IMG/VR virus record: IMGVR_UViG_3300032240_000441
Coordinates: 1-33,272 of that record
DNA: 33,272 bases
Direction: 5' to 3' (one strand)
From: a virus
Made by a program: the position numbers and the translations under genes. Shown here in pieces: positions 23,685-31,017 of the stretch. How positions within the stretch are numbered: the stretch's first letter is position 1; every line of letters begins with the position of its first letter. The notes under the pieces were generated by a model. The model did not search any database. It was not told where the DNA came from and saw only the letters and a list, made by a program, of their open reading frames with translations.

Positions 23685-23712
23685 TTGACAATTCGGCCAA
23701 TTCATGTATAAT
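23685..23712 (+). promoter_or_regulatory. Sigma70-type promoter before the CobT-like gene
   Basis: TTGACA (23685-23690), a 16-nt spacer and a perfect TATAAT (23707-23712). Transcription would start near 23719, inside the TTATAAATTG leader element shared with the CobS-like gene. Confidence 0.85.
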
Positions 23713-23717
23713 CAACC

Positions 23718-23727
23718 TTATAAATTG
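23718..23727 (+). promoter_or_regulatory. Shared leader element TTATAAATTG (CobT-like gene copy)
   Basis: TTATAAATTG lies 5 nt after the -10 box and 16 nt before the ATG. The same 10-mer lies at 26184-26193, 4 nt after the -10 box of the CobS-like gene. It contains TATAAATT, one base from the late promoter TATAAATA, so it could serve as a late start or as an operator for both genes. Confidence 0.5.
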
Positions 23728-23743
23728 ACAAAGGCACTATACT

Positions 23744-26125
23744 ATGACGTTTACAGTAGAACAAAAATCACAACTTGCTAGATTAATGGCAACCGAAAAT
23801 CTACGTGTTGAACACCAAAAAATCAGTACTGCTAAATTTGATCCAAAGAATCGTATCTTATATTTGCCAATTTGGCAAGATATGACAGGTATTTTATATG
23901 ACCTACTTTGCGGTCATGAAGTTGGCCATGCTCTTTATACTCCTGCTGAAGGCTGGCATGATGTTGCATCCGACAAATCTAAACCAAAAGCATATAAACA
24001 CTTTTTGAATGTTGTTGAAGATGCTCGAATTGAGAAAAAAGTTAAACGCCGTTATCCTGGCCTAAAGACTTCTTTTCAAAATGCTTACGCTGAATTAAAT
24101 GCTCGTGATTTTTTTGGTATTAAAAATCGTGATGTAAATGGAATGCCATTTATTGACCGATTGAATCTTTATACAAAATCTCAATATACTGCTCATTATA
24201 TAAATTTCACCGCTAAAGAACAATTGTTGGTTAAAAAGGTTGAAAGCCTTGAAACATGGGATGAAGTTCTTGCAGTAACATCCGAAGTTTATGAATACTC
24301 TAAGGATGAACAGTATGAAATGAACATGCACGATTTTGAAGAATTCGAATCGGAGTATGGTGAAGGTGATGATAGCGATTTTGATGACTATGACTATGAT
24401 TCAGAATCAAATGAGAATGAAGAATCCAAAGATTCTGATAGCAAATCAACCAGCGGCAAAAACGAAGAGGATGCTGATGGTAAAGGTGATGAAGAAGATT
24501 CGGATACCGAAACCAAAGGCAACGCCAAAGGTGATGATGGTGAAAATGAAGGTGAAGATGAAGGAATAAAAACTCAACATCACAAAGATTCTCAGCCTGC
24601 TACAAAAGACATGTTTGTACCACAATGCCGAACCGATGAAGAATTCCGTAATAAAGAAGATTCTTTACTCGATGAAAAATGCAAGCCTTATGTTTATGTA
24701 AATATTCCAAAACCAATTTTTGCTAATATTATTACTCCTGCTAAACGTGTTCATGAACAATTAGTTGAATACTATTTAAAAGATAGAGAAGAAGGATATA
24801 AACCTCGTGTTTCTTCTGAAACGGCCAAAAAGTGGGTTACTGATTTTAAAAATCGTAATGAGCGATATGTTGGTTTATTAGCCAAAGAATTTGAAATGCG
24901 TAAGGCTGCTAAGGCATTCAGTAAGTCTAAACTGTCCGATACTGGTGATATTGATATTTCTAAATTGGCCTCTTATAAGTTTGATGACAACATTTTCCGC
25001 AAAGTTATGATGACACCAAAAGGTAAGAATCACGGTTTGATTTTGTTGCTTGATAAATCAGGTTCTATGTCTAACAACATGCCTGGTTCTATTGAACAAA
25101 TTTTAATTTTGGCAATGTTCTGCCGTAAAGTGAATATCCCATTTATCGTTTATGGCTTCGGAGATTCTCTTGAAGCTAATTCTGCTGACCGTGGATTGAA
25201 TTATTATGATTACAATACTAAAGATTGTTTTGAAGGCGCACCAGGCGAATTAGCATTAGAACCAGTTTTCTTGCGAGAGTATATCAATAGCAAGATGAGT
25301 AATTCAGAATTTTCTGCCGCTGTGCGTAATATGGTTATTTTGAAAAAAGGTTTTGAAGGCGGCCGCTGGGGTTATCGTGGTATGTCCAGACCTGAATGTG
25401 AACATTTGAGTAATACTCCTTTGACACAAGCTGTATTTGCTTGTGGCCACATTATGAAAGCCTTTCGTCAGAAATACAATTTGGATATGTCCAGTTTAGT
25501 TATTGTACATGATGGTGATTCTGATTGGTGCCATTATATGTGGCAATTACAAGAAGGTCGTGAAACAACTAATGGTCCTATTGTCATGCAAAAACGCCGT
25601 GTTGGTTTCGATGCAAAAAGAACAAATGTAATTGTACGTGACCCAGCTATCAAATTCGAAAAACGTTTGCAAGATGATTCTCGGGATGCTATGTTGATTG
25701 CTTCGCTTGATTGGTTCCGTAAAATGACCAATTCAAATGTGTTTGGTTTCTTTTTGACAGCAACAAGCAAATCATATATCAATGCTGCCATTTATAATCG
25801 TTATGTCTTTGAAGACGGCACCGATTTTGAAAAGATGAATATGGATACTCAGAAGCCTGGCGGCAACCGTGCGGCTTATGAAATGAAACGTGAAATAACT
25901 TTTAAAAAATTCAAAAGTGAAAAGTATCTTGCTTCTAAGACACCTGGTTATACCGAGTTTTATCTTGTTCTTGGTGGCGAAGATATGAATGTTGGCAATG
26001 AAGATTTGGAAATTGATGGCAAATTTACTGCCAGTAAATTGAAAAATGCTTTTATGAAAATGAACAAAAAGAAATCTCTGAACCGTGTTCTAGTTTCCCG
26101 TTTCATACAGGGCATTGCTGCCTAA
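23744..26125 (+). CDS. CobT-like protein: HExxH domain, acidic linker and VWA domain
   Basis: The protein has 793 residues. The N-terminal domain has HEVGH (58-62) and NVVEDARIE (89-97), a pairing known from CobT/NorD-type and related metallopeptidase-like domains of MoxR-associated VWA proteins. Residues ~200-285 are a Glu/Asp/Gly/Lys low-complexity linker. A VWA domain starts near 430 with the MIDAS motif DKSGSMS. The C-terminal ~100 residues are basic. CobT/CobS form the cobaltochelatase AAA+/VWA complex in bacteria, but here no CobN or other B12 gene is present, so a different ATP-driven remodelling or chelatase function is likely. The SD is AAAGG. Its partner follows from a separate, matching promoter. 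Confidence 0.85.
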   Translation: MTFTVEQKSQLARLMATENLRVEHQKISTAKFDPKNRILYLPIWQDMTGILYDLLCGHEVGHALYTPAEGWHDVASDKSKPKAYKHFLNVVEDARIEKKVKRRYPGLKTSFQNAYAELNARDFFGIKNRDVNGMPFIDRLNLYTKSQYTAHYINFTAKEQLLVKKVESLETWDEVLAVTSEVYEYSKDEQYEMNMHDFEEFESEYGEGDDSDFDDYDYDSESNENEESKDSDSKSTSGKNEEDADGKGDEEDSDTETKGNAKGDDGENEGEDEGIKTQHHKDSQPATKDMFVPQCRTDEEFRNKEDSLLDEKCKPYVYVNIPKPIFANIITPAKRVHEQLVEYYLKDREEGYKPRVSSETAKKWVTDFKNRNERYVGLLAKEFEMRKAAKAFSKSKLSDTGDIDISKLASYKFDDNIFRKVMMTPKGKNHGLILLLDKSGSMSNNMPGSIEQILILAMFCRKVNIPFIVYGFGDSLEANSADRGLNYYDYNTKDCFEGAPGELALEPVFLREYINSKMSNSEFSAAVRNMVILKKGFEGGRWGYRGMSRPECEHLSNTPLTQAVFACGHIMKAFRQKYNLDMSSLVIVHDGDSDWCHYMWQLQEGRETTNGPIVMQKRRVGFDAKRTNVIVRDPAIKFEKRLQDDSRDAMLIASLDWFRKMTNSNVFGFFLTATSKSYINAAIYNRYVFEDGTDFEKMNMDTQKPGGNRAAYEMKREITFKKFKSEKYLASKTPGYTEFYLVLGGEDMNVGNEDLEIDGKFTASKLKNAFMKMNKKKSLNRVLVSRFIQGIAA

Positions 26126-26126
26126 G

Positions 26127-26144
26127 TGTTGCTTTTATACAACA
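26127..26144 (+). other. Small hairpin after the CobT-like gene
   Basis: TGTTG (26127-26131) pairs with CAACA (26140-26144) around CTTTTATA, directly after the stop codon. There is no T-tract. It may mark the mRNA 3' end or be a chance match. Confidence 0.3.
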
Positions 26145-26150
26145 GAGGGC

Positions 26151-26179
26151 TTGACAAAGTTCTCTGTCTGTTATATAAT
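26151..26179 (+). promoter_or_regulatory. Sigma70-type promoter before the CobS-like gene
   Basis: TTGACA (26151-26156), a 17-nt spacer and a perfect TATAAT (26174-26179), with GC before the -35 box (GCTTGACA). This is the closest consensus match in the window. Transcription would start inside or just before the shared TTATAAATTG element. Confidence 0.9.
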
Positions 26180-26183
26180 AGCT

Positions 26184-26193
26184 TTATAAATTG
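26184..26193 (+). promoter_or_regulatory. Shared leader element TTATAAATTG (CobS-like gene copy)
   Basis: This is identical to 23718-23727 and placed the same way between -10 box and start codon (18 nt before the ATG). The bases after it are also alike in the two leaders: purine-rich AAAGG/AAAAGGG, then CTATA(C/T)T before ATG. This suggests joint control of the pair. Confidence 0.5.
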
Positions 26194-26211
26194 TTGAAAA
26201 GGGTCTATATT

Positions 26212-27414
26212 ATGTCTAATCGTGTTGAAATTCGTGAGAAATTTGTTTCTGCTTTAATCTCTCTTGGCCAAGATACTGTAACTAAAACGCAAATTAAACA
26301 AATTTGCACAAACCTTGGCATTTCAGGTGCTCAATGGTTTACTAAAGATGAATCGAATCGTGTTGGCCGTGGATTATACCGTGTACCAACAATTGGTGCA
26401 AATGTACTACAAACCAGTACAATTGATATGAATGCTAAAATATTGCCTATGACTAGAAAAATAGAACAGTCCGAGAACAGGATTAAAAACATCATTACAG
26501 ATTTGGATGAAACTAATCTGATTCCTAATCCTTACAAAAATTACGTACCTTTTGGTAATTTTGATGATGTGTTGGCTATCGTAAAGTCAATGCGTTTCTT
26601 TCCAGTATTTGTTTCTGGCCATTCTGGTAATGGTAAAACAATGTCTATCGAGCAAGCTTGTGCAAAAGCTCGCCGTAAGTTTATTTGTATTTCAATGACA
26701 CCTGAAACCGATGAAAGTGATTTACTCGGTAACTATGTGTTGATTGATGGTAATATGGAATGGCGTGATGGTCCTGTAACAACAGCGGCTCGTCAAGGTG
26801 CCGTTTTGTGTATTGATGAAATTGATTACGGTGCTCAGAACCTTTCCTCATTGCAACGTGTGCTTGAAGGTAAACCTTTCATGTTGAAAAAGAAAGGTGA
26901 ATTGATTACACCTGCCGCAGGTTTCACCGTGTTTGCTACTGCAAATACAAAAGGTAAAGGCTCTGATGATGGTCGTTACATGTTTACCAATGTATTGAAT
27001 GAAGCTTTCTTGGAACGTTTCCGTAATACAATGGAACAAGAATTTCCTCCTGTAAAAATTGAACGTAAGATTATTCAGAAAGAATTGATTTCTGCCGGCC
27101 GTGAAGACGATGAGTTTGCCGAAAAACTTGTTACATGGGCTGATGTGATTCGTAAAACCTTTGCGGATGGCGGATGTGATGAAGTGATTTCCACTCGCCG
27201 TTTAGTACATATCACCGAAACTTATGGTATTTTTGGTGATAAGATGAAAGCTCTTGGTATGTGTTTGAATCGTTTTGATGATGACACCAAGGCTTCGTTC
27301 CTTGACTTGTACACTAAGGTTGATGCAGGTGCTTCTGCTGACCAGATTCTTGCACCAGTGCCTGAACCTGTGGTTGCCGAAGAGTCTAAAAATGAGGATG
27401 AAATCCCGTTCTAA
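26212..27414 (+). CDS. CobS/MoxR-like AAA+ ATPase
   Basis: The protein has 400 residues from the ATG at 26212, which has an AAGGG SD. The TTG starts further upstream lie before that SD and are rejected. Walker A is GHSGNGKT (~136-143), Walker B is LCIDEIDYG (~200) and sensor 2 is STRRLVHIT (~330). DESDLLGNYVLIDGNMEWRD and the pre-sensor region are typical of CobS/MoxR ATPases. The ~100 N-terminal residues include a helix-turn-helix-like part (TKTQIKQICTNLGISGAQWF), perhaps a partner-binding domain. Such ATPases work on VWA partners, here the CobT-like protein just upstream. CobS-like genes are known from T4-like aquatic phages. Confidence 0.88.
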   Translation: MSNRVEIREKFVSALISLGQDTVTKTQIKQICTNLGISGAQWFTKDESNRVGRGLYRVPTIGANVLQTSTIDMNAKILPMTRKIEQSENRIKNIITDLDETNLIPNPYKNYVPFGNFDDVLAIVKSMRFFPVFVSGHSGNGKTMSIEQACAKARRKFICISMTPETDESDLLGNYVLIDGNMEWRDGPVTTAARQGAVLCIDEIDYGAQNLSSLQRVLEGKPFMLKKKGELITPAAGFTVFATANTKGKGSDDGRYMFTNVLNEAFLERFRNTMEQEFPPVKIERKIIQKELISAGREDDEFAEKLVTWADVIRKTFADGGCDEVISTRRLVHITETYGIFGDKMKALGMCLNRFDDDTKASFLDLYTKVDAGASADQILAPVPEPVVAEESKNEDEIPF

Positions 27415-27421
27415 TAAACAG

Positions 27422-27442
27422 GCAACGTTATCAAAACGTTGC
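27422..27442 (+). other. Perfect 8-bp hairpin after the CobS-like gene
   Basis: GCAACGTT (27422-27429) pairs with AACGTTGC (27435-27442) around ATCAA. It is not followed by T's but by TACTATTGCCGC, which begins the next promoter. It probably ends or protects the upstream transcript. Confidence 0.55.
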
Positions 27443-27447
27443 TACTA

Positions 27448-27479
27448 TTGCCGCACATATTAAACCTGTGTGTTATAAT
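27448..27479 (+). promoter_or_regulatory. Promoter of the TTGCCRCA-N18-TATAAT type before the HTH gene
   Basis: TTGCCGCA (27448-27455) lies 18 nt before a perfect TATAAT (27474-27479). There is no TTGACA-like box at 16-18 nt. It shares the box, spacing and -10 with 23503 and 32549. Confidence 0.65.
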
Positions 27480-27500
27480 TGATACTTAATTCGAGAGAAA

Positions 27501-27532
27501 GGTCACCTCTTGGATATTTTTGAAATGTGACC
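27501..27532 (+). other. Leader hairpin before the HTH gene
   Basis: GGTCAC (27501-27506) pairs with GTGACC (27527-27532) across 20 nt. It lies in a 5' leader of about 70 nt between the promoter and the start codon at 27555, ending 9 nt before GGAG. The length of this leader stands out in this compact genome. It may be an operator for the HTH protein (an inverted repeat) or an RNA control element. Confidence 0.5.
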
Positions 27533-27554
27533 GTTATTAATGGAGTTTTTTATA

Positions 27555-27827
27555 ATGACTGCTAAATCTAAAGTCCTCGCCTACTTGTCTAAGACAGGTA
27601 CCTACAACACATTGACAGCTGCTAAGATGCAGAATGTTTTTGGTGTTGCTAACCCAAGCGCAACTATCAATGAGTTGCGTAATGAAGGCAATTCAATCTA
27701 CTTGAATAGCCGTATCAACACAAACGGTGAGAAAGTTTCTTTCTACCGCCTTGGTACACCAACTAAGCGTGTAGTTGCCGCAGGCTTGCGTGCTATTCGT
27801 GCTACAGGAACTCGTGCTTTTGCCTAA
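27555..27827 (+). CDS. Small helix-turn-helix protein
   Basis: The protein has 90 residues from the ATG at 27555 (GGAG 9 nt upstream). An in-frame ATG at 27540 overlaps the SD and is rejected. KVLAYLSKTGTYNTLTAAKM, QNVFGVANPSATINELRNEG, NSIYLNSR and VSFYRLG follow the winged-helix pattern of small phage HTH proteins (helix, turn, recognition helix with INELR, then a beta wing). The C-terminus is basic and Ala/Arg-rich. It has its own promoter and a strong terminator, so it is a single-gene unit. It could be a DNA-binding regulator, perhaps acting on the inverted repeat in its own leader. Confidence 0.7.
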   Translation: MTAKSKVLAYLSKTGTYNTLTAAKMQNVFGVANPSATINELRNEGNSIYLNSRINTNGEKVSFYRLGTPTKRVVAAGLRAIRATGTRAFA

Positions 27828-27848
27828 GTTTTTCTGTTAAAACCTTTT

Positions 27849-27884
27849 GAGGAGAGATATATAATAGTATCTCTCCTCTTTTTT
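27849..27884 (+). terminator. Strong intrinsic terminator after the HTH gene
   Basis: GAGGAGAGATA (27849-27859) pairs perfectly over 11 bp with TATCTCTCCTC (27868-27878), followed by TTTTTT. The 8-nt loop reads TATAATAG, which is itself a perfect -10 hexamer. Confidence 0.93.
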
Positions 27885-27900
27885 ATTTTATGGGTACATT

Positions 27901-28716
27901 ATGGAAATTCAAGTTAAAGTTGAAGAACTAAGAAAAAAGAAACTATTCGTGGCAACACCAATGTATGGTGGTATGGCTCACGGTTTGTATATTAAGGCTT
28001 GCCTTGATTTGCAAAATGTTATGGGAAAGTATGGTGTTGAAACCAAATTTTCTTTCCTGTTTAACGAATCACTAATCACACGAGCACGAAATTATCTGGT
28101 CGATGAATTTCTCCGCTCTGATTGCACACACATGTTGTTTATCGATGCTGACGTTCACTATAACGCTTCAGACGTAGTAGCGCTTCTTGCGTTAGATAAA
28201 GATGTAATTGGCGGCCCATATCCAAAGAAAGCAATTAATTGGAAGAATGTTGCTGAAGCTGCACGTAAACATCCAGATTTGGATCCAAAAGAACTTGAAA
28301 AGTTGGTAGGCGAATATGTCTTCAACGTTGTTAAGGGTACAAAACAATTTTCAGTAACAGAACCACTTGAAGTTATGGAAATTGGTACTGGTTATATGAT
28401 GATTAAACGTGAAGTGTTTGATAAGATGAAAGATGCTTATCCAACTATTCACTATCGACCAGACCATGCAGGTCAAGCTAACTTTGATGGCTCACGTTAT
28501 ATTCATGCTTACTTTGATACTGTAATTGACACACTCGATTCTATTGTTGGTGGTGGCTCAGACCGTTATCTAAGTGAAGATTATATGTTCTGTCAAATGT
28601 GGCGAAAAATTGGTGGACAAATTTATCTGTGTCCATGGATGAGAACACAACACGTTGGCACATATGCCTTTACTGGTGATATGCCTGCTGTTGCTAACTT
28701 TACAGGACGATTATAA
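27901..28716 (+). CDS. Glycosyltransferase-like protein (GT-A type)
   Basis: The protein has 271 residues. KKLFVATPMYGGMAHGLYIK, then NESLITRARNYLVDEFLRSD and MLFIDADVHY give a nucleotide-sugar binding fold with the DxD motif Asp82-Ala-Asp84. Further on, DVIGGPYPKKAINW and LSEDYMFCQMWRKIGGQIYL resemble the acceptor and ED(Y/F) motifs of family 2-like transferases. It would transfer a sugar to DNA, a virion protein or a host glycan; the acceptor is unknown. No clear SD is visible. It follows a terminator by 17 nt, so its own promoter is unclear. It overlaps the next gene start (TAATG). Confidence 0.75.
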   Translation: MEIQVKVEELRKKKLFVATPMYGGMAHGLYIKACLDLQNVMGKYGVETKFSFLFNESLITRARNYLVDEFLRSDCTHMLFIDADVHYNASDVVALLALDKDVIGGPYPKKAINWKNVAEAARKHPDLDPKELEKLVGEYVFNVVKGTKQFSVTEPLEVMEIGTGYMMIKREVFDKMKDAYPTIHYRPDHAGQANFDGSRYIHAYFDTVIDTLDSIVGGGSDRYLSEDYMFCQMWRKIGGQIYLCPWMRTQHVGTYAFTGDMPAVANFTGRL

Positions 28717-29060
28717 TGCCAAAGTTTGAGGATTCTGACGTTGTGAAGGCTTCTCAAACTGCCAAGACTGGCGGCCGCAAGTTCGATGGTAATAAACTAG
28801 AATATGGTTTGTTACCACCAAAAGCGTTAGAAGCTACTGTTGATGTGTTGACTTTTGGTGCTCAAAAGTATGAACGTGACAATTGGAAAAATGTACCAGA
28901 CTCAAAACGCCGGTACTTTGATGCGCTCCAGAGACACCTTTGGGCATACAAACAAGGTGAGATTCTAGACCAAGAATCTGGCAAACATCACTTAGCTCAC
29001 GCTATGTGTTGCCTCATGTTTCTCTTTGAACATGATACCATCTATTCTGTTAATGATTAA
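28716..29060 (+). CDS. MazZ-like dNTP pyrophosphohydrolase (DUF5664)
   Basis: The protein has 114 residues. KFDGNKLEYGLLPPKALEAT, DVLTFGAQKYERDNWKNVPD, ALQRHLWAYKQGE and SGKHHLAHAMCCLMFLFE are typical of the all-alpha MazG-like family now called dATP/dGTP diphosphohydrolase (MazZ type). These enzymes remove pyrophosphate from purine dNTPs. In Z-genome phages they work with PurZ to exclude dATP and supply dZTP precursors. No purZ is in this window, so nucleotide pool adjustment is the safer reading. It is coupled to the glycosyltransferase gene. Confidence 0.8.
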   Translation: MPKFEDSDVVKASQTAKTGGRKFDGNKLEYGLLPPKALEATVDVLTFGAQKYERDNWKNVPDSKRRYFDALQRHLWAYKQGEILDQESGKHHLAHAMCCLMFLFEHDTIYSVND

Positions 29061-29077
29061 TTTTTGGAGATTATATA

Positions 29078-29764
29078 ATGAAACTATCGAATGAAACTCT
29101 AGGTGTACTAAAAAACTTTGGTAACATCAACTCAGGTATCTTCCTGAAACAAGGCAAGACAATTAAGACTGTCTCTACACACAAGAACATTTTGGCTCAA
29201 GCCACGATTACAGATGAAATCCCTTCTGATTTTGGAATCTATGACTTGAACGAATTTTTATCTGTTGTGTCTTTGCACAAAGATGACCTGAATCTTGATT
29301 TTGATTCTAAGAATGTGGTTATTTCTGGTCGTGGCGGCCGCAGCAAGATTAAGTATCGTGCTTGTGAACCAACTATGATTGTTACCCCACCAGAAAAACA
29401 ATTGACAATGCCTGAACCTGAAATTTCAATTGAGTTGTCTTCAGAAGACTTCCGTTGGATTCTAGACTCTGCAAACGTGCTTGGTTCTCCACAAATTTCA
29501 GTTCAATCTGATGGTGAAATCATTTCTGTAAATACTGTTGACTTGCAAAACGATTCTGCTCATACTGAATCTTTGGCTTTAGATACTAAGGCAGACGGCT
29601 CTAAGTTTAAGATGATTTTCAAAACAGAAAATATCGCCAAGATTTTGTCTGGTGCTTATACTGTTAAGATTTCGTCTAAGGGTATTTCTCATTTCTCTAA
29701 CAAAAATTCACCTATTGAATATTGGATCACTACTGAAGTTGGTTCTACATTTGAAAAGGCTTAA
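29078..29764 (+). CDS. 45: DNA polymerase sliding clamp gp45
   Basis: The protein has 228 residues, the same length as T4 gp45. MKLSNETLGVLKNFGNINSG, the GIYDLNEFLSVVSLH segment and SSEDFRWILDSANVLGSPQI are typical of T4-like clamps. It forms a trimeric ring that holds the polymerase on DNA and, in T4, also activates late transcription with gp55 and gp33. The order 45-44-62-regA is as in T4. The SD GGAG lies before TATATAATG. Confidence 0.93.
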   Translation: MKLSNETLGVLKNFGNINSGIFLKQGKTIKTVSTHKNILAQATITDEIPSDFGIYDLNEFLSVVSLHKDDLNLDFDSKNVVISGRGGRSKIKYRACEPTMIVTPPEKQLTMPEPEISIELSSEDFRWILDSANVLGSPQISVQSDGEIISVNTVDLQNDSAHTESLALDTKADGSKFKMIFKTENIAKILSGAYTVKISSKGISHFSNKNSPIEYWITTEVGSTFEKA

Positions 29765-29797
29765 TTTGATTTATTTTTGTTATGAGGGATTTATATT

Positions 29798-30727
29798 ATG
29801 GAACATCTACTTTGGGTAGAGACACACAGACCACAGACTATTGCAGAATGTATTCTTCCCGAGCGTTTGAAGAAACCGTTTCAAGAGTATGTAAACCAAA
29901 ATAATATCCCTAATCTCTTGCTTGCAGGTGGACCTGGCGTAGGTAAAACTACTGTCGCTAAGGCCATGTGCAAGGAAGTTGGTTGTGATTATATGGTTAT
30001 CAACGGTTCTGATGAGAATGGCGTTGATGTTATTCGTTACAAAATTAAGAACTACGCTTCTTCAATGAGCCTTTCAGGCGGCCGCAAGGTTGTTATTATT
30101 GATGAAGCTGATTATTTGACTCCAAACGCTCAAGCAATTTTGCGTAATGCTATTGAGGAGTTCTCTGTAAATTGTTCTTTCATCTTTACTTGTAATTACA
30201 AAACTAAGATTATCGAACCACTTCATTCTCGTTGTGCAGTTATTGATTTCTCATTGAAGAATGGTGAGAAGGCTGCGATGGCCAAAGACTTCTTTAAGCG
30301 TATTCAAGGAATTCTTCAAAGTGAAAAAGTTGAGTATGATAACTCAGTTGTTGCTGAAGTTGTTAAGAAACACTTTCCAGACTTTCGCCGTGTTATCAAT
30401 GAGTTGCAAAGATACGCTCAGTTTGGTAAGATAGATAGTGGTATTCTGTCTCAAATTGCCAACGTTTCTATTGGTGAAATTGTAAAGCACATGCGTGAGA
30501 AGGACTTTGGTTCTATTCGTAAATGGGTTGCAATGGGTGAGTATGATGCTAATACAGTATTCCGTCAAATCTATGATGCTCTGTATGACATTATGAAACC
30601 TCAATCTATTCCGCAAGCAGTTTTGATTCTTGCTGACTATCAATATAAACAAGCCTTTGTTGTTGATAGTGAAATCAATCTAGTAGCTTGTTTGGTAGAA
30701 CTAATGGGAAATTGTGAGTTTGTATGA
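29798..30727 (+). CDS. 44: Clamp loader large subunit gp44
   Basis: The protein has 309 residues (T4 gp44: 319). It is an AAA+ ATPase with Walker A GGPGVGKTT (44-52), Walker B VIIDEADYL (~102-110) and the SRC motif HSRCAVIDF (~150). WVETHRPQTIAECILPERLK is the usual clamp-loader N-terminus. With gp62 it opens gp45 and loads it at primer ends. The ATG is preceded by GAGG and the context TATATTATG. The stop overlaps the membrane protein gene. Confidence 0.95.
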   Translation: MEHLLWVETHRPQTIAECILPERLKKPFQEYVNQNNIPNLLLAGGPGVGKTTVAKAMCKEVGCDYMVINGSDENGVDVIRYKIKNYASSMSLSGGRKVVIIDEADYLTPNAQAILRNAIEEFSVNCSFIFTCNYKTKIIEPLHSRCAVIDFSLKNGEKAAMAKDFFKRIQGILQSEKVEYDNSVVAEVVKKHFPDFRRVINELQRYAQFGKIDSGILSQIANVSIGEIVKHMREKDFGSIRKWVAMGEYDANTVFRQIYDALYDIMKPQSIPQAVLILADYQYKQAFVVDSEINLVACLVELMGNCEFV

Positions 30728-31017
30728 TGAATGATTTATTAAAAACTACGTTTGATTGGATTAAAGATGATTGGTATTCTAACAGAACTCGTTTTGTTGT
30801 CGAGCTGTTGGCTTGGGCTGTTTCTATTGGTTGTTCCATCACGATGGCACTCACAGTCCCTAATCCGCCGCTTATTGTTTTATATCCTATTTGGATTAGT
30901 GGGTGTGCTATGTACGCTTGGGCTGCTTACACTCGTAAGTCCTTTGGAATGCTCGCCAATTATATTCTTCTTACAACCATCGACACTATCGGTTTAATTC
31001 GTATGGTATTAGCATGA
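30724..31017 (+). CDS. Small membrane protein in the clamp-loader operon
   Basis: The protein has 97 residues with three likely membrane segments: VELLAWAVSIGCSITMALTV (~26-45), PPLIVLYPIWISGCAMYAWA (~48-67) and a last one at ~74-95 (MLANYILLTTIDTIGLIRMV). The N-terminus is charged (DWIKDDWYSNRTRF). The pattern is vaguely like half of a PnuC-type transporter, but too short to claim that. It overlaps gp44 (ATGATG) and gp62 (ATGA), so it is made with the clamp loader. T4 has no gene here. Confidence 0.7.
   Translation: MMNDLLKTTFDWIKDDWYSNRTRFVVELLAWAVSIGCSITMALTVPNPPLIVLYPIWISGCAMYAWAAYTRKSFGMLANYILLTTIDTIGLIRMVLA

Noticed and set aside
24340-24600. Repeat-like acidic tract in the CobT-like gene
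   Set aside because: It is low-complexity Glu/Asp/Gly/Lys coding, not a DNA repeat or CRISPR. Such linkers are usual in CobT-type proteins.
26191-26211. TTG starts upstream of the CobS-like ATG
   Set aside because: They overlap the shared leader element and lie before the AAAAGGG Shine-Dalgarno.
27540-27554. ATG at 27540 for the HTH protein
   Set aside because: It overlaps the GGAG that serves the ATG at 27555 and has no SD of its own.
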